From an uncultured Clostridium sp. (GTDB taxonomy: Bacteria > Bacillota > Clostridia > Lachnospirales > Lachnospiraceae), in contig CATWBR010000281.1 in NCBI GenBank assembly GCA_958349075.1, positions 1 to 6,042 on the forward strand: a stretch of 6,042 nt of DNA. The letters are read 5' to 3'. Made by a program: the position numbers and the translations under genes. Below are positions 1-5,847 of the stretch, one piece after another (within the stretch, counting starts at the first letter, position 1; the number at the start of each line of letters is the position of its first letter). The notes beneath the pieces were generated by a model. That model searched no databases. It saw only the letters and a program-made list of their open reading frames with translations, and was not told where the DNA came from.

Positions 1-1
1 C

Positions 2-31
2 TGCATATTTTTTATACTGCCTGTTTATAAT
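2..31 (+). promoter_or_regulatory. Candidate promoter for yyaC
   Basis: A perfect TATAAT lies at 26-31, 31 bases before the yyaC start. No good sigma-A -35 box sits 16-18 bases upstream; the sequence there is TGCATA at 2-7. That hexamer resembles the -35 element of forespore sigma factors F and G (TGMATA / GYATA), but the -10 region does not match their consensus well. A forespore promoter would fit a YyaC gene, but this is inference. The window starts so close to the site that upstream elements cannot be judged. Confidence 0.35.
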
Positions 32-55
32 AGAATTAACTAATCAGACAGGCGG
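17..55 (+). promoter_or_regulatory. Inverted repeat that covers the yyaC ribosome binding site
   Basis: CTGCCTGT at 17-24 can pair with ACAGGCGG at 48-55 over 8 bp, with one G:U pair. The right arm contains the whole Shine-Dalgarno sequence (AGGCGG, 50-55). The loop (25-47) contains the TATAAT box. A transcript entering from upstream would carry both arms and could hide the ribosome binding site, whereas a transcript starting from the local promoter (about position 38) would lack the left arm. The repeat could instead be a DNA operator around the -10 box. The pairing is seen; the role is inferred. Confidence 0.45.
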
Positions 56-62
56 TAAGTTT

Positions 63-662
63 ATGAAAATTTGGGAATGGAAGACGATCCGGAATGACCA
101 GGAAATTTATTACTATAATGCATCCCGCAATTTTATCCCGGAGGAATTTGCCAGACAGCTCCTTGAAATGATTTTGGAAGAGCGGGAACGCAAGAATAAG
201 CGGGGAATTGTTTTCTTATGCATTGGCACGGATCGATCCACGGGGGACAGCCTGGGGCCGCTTATCGGATATAAACTGAACAGAATGAAGATGACAAAGG
301 CTACGGTGTTCGGCACCCTGGAACGGCCGGTGCACGCAATGAACCTGGAGAATTATATGGCGGTTCTGAGAACATGTTACCAGGACGATCTGATTGTAGC
401 GGTCGATGCTTCGGTAGGAAACAGGGAGCATGTGGGATATGTAACCCTGGGCAAGGGGGCGCTGAAACCGGGGCTGGGAGTCAGCAAGGAACTCCACTCG
501 GTGGGCGATATTTTTATCACCGGAATTGTGGGAAGCTGCGGTAATTATGATCCGCTGATGCTGCAGAGTGTCAGGCTGTCGGTTGTCATGCAGATGGCGG
601 ACTGCATCAGCAGAAGTATTGGACTTGTCGAAAAGTTCTGGGATAACACGGCCTTTGTTTGA
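63..662 (+). CDS. yyaC: YyaC family sporulation protein (DUF1256), GPR-protease-like
   Basis: This 199-residue protein matches the YyaC/DUF1256 family throughout. The key signature is GTDRSTGDSLGPLIG at residues 55-69, followed by PVHAMNL (89-95), AVDASVG (113-119), GALKPGLGV (132-140) and GDIFITGIVG (148-157). YyaC proteins share the fold of GPR, the spore protease that degrades small acid-soluble proteins at germination, but their own activity and substrate are not established. No signal peptide or membrane span is visible, so it should be cytosolic and probably in the forespore. Length is normal for the family. The ATG at 63 is preceded by AGGCGG at 50-55, one base from consensus, with 7-base spacing; the next in-frame Met is at residue 36, too far in. 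The stop lies 65 bases before the LysM gene with no terminator between them, so the two may be cotranscribed. Confidence 0.93.
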   Translation: MKIWEWKTIRNDQEIYYYNASRNFIPEEFARQLLEMILEERERKNKRGIVFLCIGTDRSTGDSLGPLIGYKLNRMKMTKATVFGTLERPVHAMNLENYMAVLRTCYQDDLIVAVDASVGNREHVGYVTLGKGALKPGLGVSKELHSVGDIFITGIVGSCGNYDPLMLQSVRLSVVMQMADCISRSIGLVEKFWDNTAFV

Positions 663-680
663 CAAGTTTTTCATAGATCC

Positions 681-691
681 TGTGCTATGAT
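681..691 (+). promoter_or_regulatory. Candidate extended -10 promoter for the LysM gene
   Basis: The sequence TGTGCTATGAT (681-691) fits an extended -10 element, TRTGN followed by a one-mismatch TATAAT. A perfect TTGACA occurs at 659-664, overlapping the yyaC stop codon, but the 21-base spacing is too long for normal sigma-A use, and extended -10 promoters do not need a -35 box. Transcription would start near 698, giving a leader of about 30 bases. It would let the LysM gene be expressed separately from yyaC. Confidence 0.5.
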
Positions 692-727
692 CGCTTAGAT
701 TTAATAAAACGATAGCGGGGTGAGTCT

Positions 728-2239
728 ATGGGAGAATTATACAATCCGTTCCCCAGACTGCCGAAAAATATCAGGCAGATCGGTGACAGGGATGATGTGG
801 TCAAGCTGTACGTGGAAGATTATGTAAACACATATCTGAAACGTCTATTTCCAACAGGAGGACAAGACTTGCGAGTCGGGCTTTTGCTCGGCAGCACGGA
901 ACAATACGAAGGGGTGCCTTATATATTTGTCGATGGGGCGCTGGAGATGGAAGATGTGACTGCGGCAGGGGAAAAAGTGATTTTTTCCGAAGCAGCCTGG
1001 AAGAAAGCATACCAAAGCATAGAAGAAACTTTTCCAAAGAGGACCGTACAGGGGTGGTTTATTTGCGGAGCGCCCGGCTGTATTTTGAGTCCTCTTAATT
1101 ATTGGAAACAGCATACCCAGTATTTCGGCGGAAAGAATCAGCTCATGTATTTAAACAGCGGAATTGACGGCGAAGAGGCGGCATACATAACGTCCGACGA
1201 CGGGTTTTACCGGATGAAGGGATACAGCATCTACTATGAGCGCAATCAGATGATGCAGGATTACATGATTCTCCGCAAAGACGTACACCGCGTGGAAACA
1301 GGAGGCGGAGACAGGGTAATCCGAGACTTCCGCCACAGGATGGAGGGGCGGAAGATGGAAGCCGTCTCCCGCAGAGGAACCATAAAAACACTTGGAATGC
1401 TTTGCAGCGTGCTGTCGGTAGCGGTGCTTGCCGGCGGCGTTGTAATGTTTAACAACTACCAGAAAATGCGCGAGATGGAGACTGTCCTGGTTTCGGTTCT
1501 GCCAAGCGGTGTGAAAGGACTTGAAAATCACATCGGGAAAGAGGATGACGACAATCTGGTAGTGGAGCAGATTAAGGGCAACGTATATCCGACGGAGGCC
1601 TCGGCGGAGGAAGCTAAAACGGGACAGCCGGGTGGAAACTCTATCCTGAACAGCGGTGAGGCCATAGAAAAAACGGCGATACCGGGTAGTGAAACCCAGT
1701 CCGGGTCAGGCACCTCCGAGTCACAGGCACAACCTGAAAATCAGGGAGGCGAGCAGGCCTCGGCCCAGAACCCGTCCGGTGGACAGGCCCAGCCGGAGAG
1801 CGGCAGCCAGGACGGAGCCGCAGGCATGCAGCCGGCCGGGAACGAGGGTGAAGCAGGAGCCAAACCGCAGTCCGACGCCCAGAGCCAGACAGGCGGTAAA
1901 ATCCAGTCCGACCTCCAGAACCAGGCAGGAGGACAACCCTCTGCCACACCTGAGGGAGATGGGGGACAGCCGGATTCTCAGAACAGCGGCGACCCTGAAG
2001 GCAGCCAGAACGAAAGCGGCGGCAACTCCACCGCGATCAAAGATTACCCGGTCACCAACATGAAACCGGGTGGAACCTATGTAATCGGCGACGGCGAGAC
2101 ACTCTACGGAATCTGTTTCAAACTCTACAGTAACTTAGATTATCTCGACGATATCTGCGCTCTTAACAAACTGGACGACGTCAACAAAATTATAGCCGGT
2201 CAGGAACTCGTCCTTCCGGACGTAACAGGGCTGGAATAA
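728..2239 (+). CDS. Membrane-anchored LysM protein with MPN/JAB-like N-terminal domain
   Basis: This 503-residue protein has four visible parts. Residues about 47-172 form a globular domain whose landmarks (RVGLLLGS at 49-56, VQGWF at 107-111, LSPLN at 120-124, GYSIYYE at 165-171) resemble an MPN/JAB fold without its metal ligands. Residues 201-220 are rich in Arg and Lys, and 221-241 are one hydrophobic span, so the N terminus should be inside and the rest outside. Residues about 290-437 are a low-complexity Gly/Gln/Ser/Glu/Pro spacer typical of wall-crossing linkers. Residues 450-497 are a clear LysM peptidoglycan-binding domain, with GTYVIGDGETLYGICFKLY at its start and IIAGQELVLP at its end. 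The start follows a GGGGTGAG ribosome site (717-724). LysM and topology are sound; the MPN-like call is inference. No enzyme motif is visible, so a wall-sensing or scaffold role, perhaps in spore envelope assembly given the yyaC neighbour, is only a suggestion. Confidence 0.92.
   Translation: MGELYNPFPRLPKNIRQIGDRDDVVKLYVEDYVNTYLKRLFPTGGQDLRVGLLLGSTEQYEGVPYIFVDGALEMEDVTAAGEKVIFSEAAWKKAYQSIEETFPKRTVQGWFICGAPGCILSPLNYWKQHTQYFGGKNQLMYLNSGIDGEEAAYITSDDGFYRMKGYSIYYERNQMMQDYMILRKDVHRVETGGGDRVIRDFRHRMEGRKMEAVSRRGTIKTLGMLCSVLSVAVLAGGVVMFNNYQKMREMETVLVSVLPSGVKGLENHIGKEDDDNLVVEQIKGNVYPTEASAEEAKTGQPGGNSILNSGEAIEKTAIPGSETQSGSGTSESQAQPENQGGEQASAQNPSGGQAQPESGSQDGAAGMQPAGNEGEAGAKPQSDAQSQTGGKIQSDLQNQAGGQPSATPEGDGGQPDSQNSGDPEGSQNESGGNSTAIKDYPVTNMKPGGTYVIGDGETLYGICFKLYSNLDYLDDICALNKLDDVNKIIAGQELVLPDVTGLE
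1862..1933 (+). repeat. Two-copy 36-bp tandem repeat in the LysM-protein linker
   Basis: Residues 379-390 (KPQSDAQSQTGG) and 391-402 (KIQSDLQNQAGG) are adjacent 12-residue copies, 8 of 12 identical. The DNA copies at 1862-1897 and 1898-1933 share 27 of 36 bases. They sit inside the flexible spacer between membrane span and LysM, where unit duplication can change linker length without harming folding. The divergence shows that the duplication is not recent. Confidence 0.7.
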
Positions 2240-2241
2240 AA

Positions 2242-2276
2242 GAGGAGACCGTCGGCCCGCCGGCGTCCTCATTTTT
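2242..2276 (+). terminator. Intrinsic terminator after the LysM gene
   Basis: GAGGA (2242-2246) pairs with TCCTC (2266-2270); inside, CCG (2249-2251) can pair with CGG (2261-2263) across a small internal loop. The stem is GC-rich and is followed by A and five T residues (2272-2276). It starts three bases after the LysM stop codon and separates the yyaC-lysM pair from the DUF5711-tkt pair. The stem is interrupted, so some read-through is possible. Confidence 0.7.
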
Positions 2277-2293
2277 CTGCCAAATAGGGAAAA

Positions 2294-2299
2294 TATAAT
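2294..2299 (+). promoter_or_regulatory. Upstream TATAAT box (possible first promoter of the DUF5711 gene)
   Basis: A perfect TATAAT lies 18 bases after the terminator T-run. There is no recognisable -35 box at proper spacing (the region is ATTTTT, overlapping the terminator). If used, transcription would begin near 2306, and the RNA would keep most of the segment complementary to the ribosome binding site. It overlaps a 4-codon ATG...TGA frame at 2298-2312. Confidence 0.3.
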
Positions 2300-2302
2300 G
2301 CG

Positions 2303-2430
2303 TATCTCCTGAAAATAGTGTATAATTGGTACCAACTATTCAGCCGGATGAGCCACAGCCATTAAGTGCCGAATCACGGCGGATATCCGTTTTCATTTTT
2401 TAGTGAAAATGACTCGTGGTACAGGAGATA
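2303..2430 (+). promoter_or_regulatory. Structured leader of the DUF5711 gene with anti-ribosome-site pairing
   Basis: Several complementary pairs nest here. TATCTCCTG (2303-2311) is an exact 9-nt complement of CAGGAGATA (2422-2430), which contains the Shine-Dalgarno AGGAG (2423-2427). Inside it, GTACCA (2329-2334) pairs with TGGTAC (2417-2422), sharing only C2422 with the outer helix. Within that are CGGAT/ATCCG (2345-2349 with 2385-2389), enclosing GCCG/CGGC with a 5-nt loop (2368-2380), and TTTTCA/TGAAAA (2390-2395 with 2404-2409). The result is a three-way-junction-like fold that could gate translation. I could not match it to a riboswitch class I know. Pairings are seen; any ligand or switching is inference. 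Confidence 0.4.
2321..2326 (+). promoter_or_regulatory. Second TATAAT box (likely promoter of the DUF5711 gene)
   Basis: A perfect TATAAT, preceded by AGTG, sits 27 bases after the first one. The -35 position (about 2298-2303, ATGCGT) is poor. Start near 2333 would give a leader of about 100 bases that lacks the anti-ribosome-site segment at 2303-2311. It is the closer of the two boxes to the DUF5711 gene and lies in the only non-coding gap in front of it. Confidence 0.4.
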
Positions 2431-2434
2431 AATA

Positions 2435-3718
2435 ATGAGCAATATGAACTCGATGGAACGAGAACAAAAAAAGAGGCAGTTAAAACGCCGCATCATAGAA
2501 CCAGGGTCGGCGCCGGGAGGCGGCAGGCCGAGAAAAGAACAGGAGGAGAGCGAGGAAGAGATCGTCCGCAAGGCGGAGTGGAAGACGCGGATGAAACACT
2601 TCAGGCTGATCATGATTTTTGCCTTTCTGGCGGTTCTTATCATATTCCTGGCAGTCCGCTATGTCCGCGGCCATCAGTATACTGAATATACGGTTGCCTG
2701 GGAGAAGGAAATACCGGCCAGTGAGAGCAGCTTTACCGGATATATGAAATTCGGCGACAACATGCTCAAATACAGTAAGGACGGAGCGTCCTATATTGAC
2801 AAGTCGGGCAATGCCGTGTGGTCTTTGAGCTATCAGATGAAATCACCGGTATGTTATATTAATGGAAACTATGCGGTCTTAGGTGATCAGCAGGGCAACT
2901 CCATTTATATCTGCGATACCTCCGGACTTCAGGGAGAAGCGACCACCCTGCTTCCGATTCTGAGAGTCAGTGTATCGGCATATGGAGTTGCGGCGGCGCT
3001 GGTGGAAGACAGCACGTCTTCGTATATCACATTTTTTAAGAAAGACGGAAGCGATCTGGACTGGAGCATTAAGACCGTTATGTCGAAGAGCGGGTACCTG
3101 ATGGACGTGTCCATGTCCCCGGAGGGAACCCAGGTCATGCTGTCAGATTTATATATCCAGGACAGCACCCTTAAAAACAGAATCGTATTTTACAACTTCT
3201 CTGAATTTGGTAAAAGCTACCCGGACCGTCTTGTGGGCGGATTTGATGAGTTTGGAGAGAGCCTGTGTCCCAGGGTGAGGTTTTTCGACGAAGATCACGC
3301 CTGCGCGGTGACGGACAACCAGTTGGCCTTCTTCTCCCTGGAGAACGTGACTTCTCCGGAGCTTGTAAAGCAGGTGCCGGTGGAGGAACAGATAAAGAGT
3401 ATCGCCTATTCCGACAGCTATGTGGGCGTGATCGTGGATGCGCCCTCCGGCGAATACGACAACAGGCTGGATGTGTATAAGTCGGACGGAACGCCTGCAT
3501 TCAGCAGGGAATTTACCTATCTGTATCAGAACATGGATATTGACGGGGATTTCGTAATTTTGTATAATGATAATTCATGTAAAATTTTTGATATGTCGGG
3601 AAGAGAGCGTTTTTCCGGCGAATTTGATTTCACAGTTGCCAAAATAACAAGAGGCTCACGTTTTAACTCCCTCATTATCACCGGAGGGGACAGGATACGG
3701 GAGATCATATTAAAGTAA
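2435..3718 (+). CDS. DUF5711-like membrane-anchored extracytoplasmic beta-propeller-like protein
   Basis: This 427-residue protein has a charged N-terminal tail (residues 1-56, rich in Arg, Lys and Glu), one hydrophobic span at about 57-75, and a 350-residue outside domain. The positive tail places the N terminus in the cytosol. The outer part carries repeated beta-rich units built on a D-x-[SD]-G turn: near 121-133 (IDKSGNAVWSLSY), 158-166, 200-213 (FFKKDGSDLDWSIK), 345-360 (LDVYKSDGTPAFSREF) and 382-397 (CKIFDMSGRERFSGEF). Such repeats suggest propeller blades. I recognise the overall sequence as the DUF5711 family found in Lachnospiraceae, whose function is unknown; no catalytic motif is visible. 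The ATG at 2435 has AGGAG at 2423-2427 with 7-base spacing; an in-frame Met three codons later is a weaker alternative. It ends 41 bases before tkt, with no terminator between, so the pair is probably cotranscribed. Confidence 0.9.
   Translation: MSNMNSMEREQKKRQLKRRIIEPGSAPGGGRPRKEQEESEEEIVRKAEWKTRMKHFRLIMIFAFLAVLIIFLAVRYVRGHQYTEYTVAWEKEIPASESSFTGYMKFGDNMLKYSKDGASYIDKSGNAVWSLSYQMKSPVCYINGNYAVLGDQQGNSIYICDTSGLQGEATTLLPILRVSVSAYGVAAALVEDSTSSYITFFKKDGSDLDWSIKTVMSKSGYLMDVSMSPEGTQVMLSDLYIQDSTLKNRIVFYNFSEFGKSYPDRLVGGFDEFGESLCPRVRFFDEDHACAVTDNQLAFFSLENVTSPELVKQVPVEEQIKSIAYSDSYVGVIVDAPSGEYDNRLDVYKSDGTPAFSREFTYLYQNMDIDGDFVILYNDNSCKIFDMSGRERFSGEFDFTVAKITRGSRFNSLIITGGDRIREIILK
3540..3568 (+). promoter_or_regulatory. 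Near-consensus promoter inside the DUF5711 gene, reading into tkt
   Basis: TTGACG (3540-3545) and TATAAT (3563-3568) are separated by exactly 17 bases, matching the sigma-A consensus at 11 of 12 positions. The spacer is AT-rich and the flanking sequence (about 3549-3592) is markedly more AT-rich than the rest of the gene. It overlaps the DUF5711 codons for residues about 369-378. Transcription would start near 3575, about 185 bases before the tkt start. It would give transketolase its own constitutive transcript. Confidence 0.5.
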
Positions 3719-3759
3719 CCAGCTAACAACAAAAGTATATCTTTCAGGAGGATTTACAA

Positions 3760-5745
3760 ATGAACCAGATTGACACTCTTTCAGTTAATTCAATCAGAAT
3801 ATTATCCGCGGACGCCATCCAGAAGGCAAACTCCGGACATCCGGGACTGCCGCTGGGCTGCGCAGCCATCGGTTATGAGCTGTGGGCAAACCAGATGAAT
3901 CACAATCCGGCTAATCCAAACTGGGCGAACCGGGACCGTTTTGTCCTGTCGGGAGGACACGGTTCCATGCTGCTGTATTCCCTGCTCCATCTATTCGGAT
4001 ACGGAGATCTTTCCAAAGAAGATCTGATGGACTTCAGACAGTTGGGCTCCAGGACGCCGGGACATCCGGAGTACGGCCACACGGTCGGCGTGGAGGCCAC
4101 GACAGGACCTCTGGGAGCCGGTATGGCAATGGCAGCCGGTATGGCTATGGCGGAAGCCCACCTGGAATCCGTGTTTAACAAAGAAGAATATCCCGTTGTG
4201 GATCATTATACCTATGTGCTGGGCGGTGACGGCTGCATGATGGAGGGAATCTCCTCCGAGGCATTTTCACTGGCAGGCACACTGGGACTTTCCAAACTGA
4301 TCGTGATTTATGATTCCAACCGTATTTCCATTGAGGGAAGTACGGATATTGCATTCCGTGAGAATGTGGAAGAGCGTATGCGCGCGTTCGGCTTCCAGAC
4401 AATCACGGTGGAGAACGGCAATGACATTGGCGCCATCGGCATGGCGCTTGAAGCGGCCAGAAGAGATACGGAGCGCCCATCCTTTATTACGGTTAAAACC
4501 CAGATCGGCTACGGCTGCCCGGCCAAACAGGGCAAAGCAAGCGCCCATGGGGAGCCTTTGGGAGTGGAGAACGTGAAAGAACTCCGTAAAACGCTGGGAT
4601 GGCCCTACGAGGAGCCGTTTTATGTGCCTGACGAGGTATATAAACATTTCTCTGAGATTGCGGAAGAAAAAGCGGAAACAGAAGCAGCGTGGAACGTGAT
4701 GTTTGCCGCATACTGTGAAGAATATCCGGAGATGGAAGAACTCTGGAATAAGTATCATGACGCTCATGCCGCAGAGGCGTTAAAAGAGGACGGACAGTTC
4801 TGGAAAAAGCAGGAGAAAGCGGAGGCAACCCGCTCGATTTCCGGAAATATAATCAACTATTTGAAAGATGTAATGCCGAACCTGTTCGGAGGTTCCGCCG
4901 ATCTGGCTCCGTCCAATAAGACGAATATGTCCGGCGCCGGGGATTTCTCCAAAGAGGACAGGAGCGGACGCAACCTGCACTTCGGTGTCAGGGAACTTGC
5001 CATGTCTGCAATCGGCAACGGCATTATGCTGCACGGAGGACTCAGGGCCTATGTATCCACTTTCTTCGTGTTCAGCGATTACTGCAAACCGATGGCCCGT
5101 CTTTCCGCATTGATGGGAACACCGCTGACCTACGTTTTCACCCATGACAGTATCGGCGTAGGAGAAGACGGTCCGACCCACGAGCCGGTTGAGCAGATGG
5201 CAGCGCTCCGCGCCATGCCGAATTTCCATGTATTCCGTCCGTGTGATGCGACAGAGACACAGGCAGCCTGGTACAGCGCCGTGACTTCGGAGCACACACC
5301 TACGGCCCTCGTCCTGACAAGACAGAACCTGGAGCCAATGGCCGGAAGCAGCAAAGAGGCATTAAAGGGCGGTTATGTGATTGATGACTGCGAGGGAACA
5401 CCCGATACAATCCTGATTGCAACAGGATCCGAGGTGGCCCTGGCCGTCAAAGCCAAGGAGATACTGGCATCGGAAGGGATGAAGGTCCGTGTTGTATCTA
5501 TGCCGTGTGTGGAGCTGTTCGAAGAGCAGACCAACGAATATAAAGAGTCCGTACTTCCGAAGGCGGTAAGACGCAGAGTGGCGGTGGAGGCCCTCAGCGG
5601 CTTCGGCTGGGAACGCTATACCGGCCTGGACGGAAAGACCGTGACGATGGACGGTTTCGGAGCCAGCGGCCCGGCGGCACAGCTCTTTGAAAAGTTTGGG
5701 TTTACAGTGGAGAACGTGGTAGCCGCTGTGAAGGAGATTATGTAA
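3760..5745 (+). CDS. tkt: Transketolase
   Basis: Transketolase (EC 2.2.1.1) moves two-carbon ketol units between sugar phosphates in the non-oxidative pentose phosphate pathway, using thiamine diphosphate and a divalent metal in the cytosol. The 661 residues match the usual length. Order of landmarks: [10 protein letters not shown] (24-33), SGGHGS (64-69), GHPE (101-104), TTGPLGAG (114-121), the cofactor motif GDG (156-158) running to the metal-binding DSN (185-187), SAHG (261-264), phosphate-site Arg358 (TRS), catalytic Glu412 in GVREL (409-413), [17 protein letters not shown] (460-476) and LTRQNLEP (519-526). The C-terminal domain (about 545-661) is complete. The start has a perfect AGGAGG (3746-3751) with 8-base spacing, pointing to strong expression. 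It likely has two transcripts, one from upstream of DUF5711 and one from the promoter at 3540-3568. No key residue is missing. Confidence 0.98.
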   Translation: MNQIDTLSVNSIRILSADAIQKANSGHPGLPLGCAAIGYELWANQMNHNPANPNWANRDRFVLSGGHGSMLLYSLLHLFGYGDLSKEDLMDFRQLGSRTPGHPEYGHTVGVEATTGPLGAGMAMAAGMAMAEAHLESVFNKEEYPVVDHYTYVLGGDGCMMEGISSEAFSLAGTLGLSKLIVIYDSNRISIEGSTDIAFRENVEERMRAFGFQTITVENGNDIGAIGMALEAARRDTERPSFITVKTQIGYGCPAKQGKASAHGEPLGVENVKELRKTLGWPYEEPFYVPDEVYKHFSEIAEEKAETEAAWNVMFAAYCEEYPEMEELWNKYHDAHAAEALKEDGQFWKKQEKAEATRSISGNIINYLKDVMPNLFGGSADLAPSNKTNMSGAGDFSKEDRSGRNLHFGVRELAMSAIGNGIMLHGGLRAYVSTFFVFSDYCKPMARLSALMGTPLTYVFTHDSIGVGEDGPTHEPVEQMAALRAMPNFHVFRPCDATETQAAWYSAVTSEHTPTALVLTRQNLEPMAGSSKEALKGGYVIDDCEGTPDTILIATGSEVALAVKAKEILASEGMKVRVVSMPCVELFEEQTNEYKESVLPKAVRRRVAVEALSGFGWERYTGLDGKTVTMDGFGASGPAAQLFEKFGFTVENVVAAVKEIM

Positions 5746-5769
5746 ACGAGAGTCATATAGGGTGGCTGA

Positions 5770-5811
5770 AAAGCGTGAGGAGATCCGGTGTTCCGGATCT
5801 CCTCACGCTTT
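5770..5811. terminator. Strong, probably bidirectional hairpin terminator after tkt
   Basis: Bases 5770-5788 pair perfectly with 5793-5811: 19 bp around a TGTT loop, with stem ends AAAGCG/CGCTTT. On the + strand the stem is followed by TTTAT, a short U-run; on the - strand it leads into TTTTCAG. It lies 24 bases after the tkt stop. The near symmetry suits two convergent genes, which matters for judging the open minus-strand frame at 5848-6042. Confidence 0.88.
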
Positions 5812-5847
5812 ATATGTATCCGCATTTGAAGGTACAGTCATGAGGAT

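Noticed and set aside
659..664. Perfect TTGACA overlapping the yyaC stop codon as a -35 box
   Set aside because: The nearest -10 (TATGAT, 686-691) is 21 bases away, outside normal sigma-A spacing; the extended -10 alone explains a promoter better.
216..674. 152-codon minus-strand open frame antisense to yyaC
   Set aside because: Shadow of the conserved YyaC frame; His/Arg-rich and unlike any family.
1689..2063. 124-codon plus-strand open frame inside the LysM gene
   Set aside because: It is a shifted frame of the GC-rich linker coding region, gives an Arg/Pro/Thr-rich product typical of out-of-frame GC-rich DNA, and has no ribosome site. The LysM frame is clearly the real one.
2348..2365. 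Tiny frame in the DUF5711 leader encoding Met-Ser-His-Ser-His, as a histidine-type leader peptide
   Set aside because: Only two His codons, no Shine-Dalgarno, and no terminator hairpin pair typical of attenuation; the downstream gene has no link to histidine.
2382..2395. Possible cre (CcpA) site, CGTTTTCA half
   Set aside because: Only the right half matches the consensus; the left half (GATATC) lacks the required TG and A positions.
4780..5295. 171-codon minus-strand open frame antisense to transketolase
   Set aside because: The transketolase frame carries catalytic motifs across this region; the antisense product has no recognisable domain and no ribosome site.
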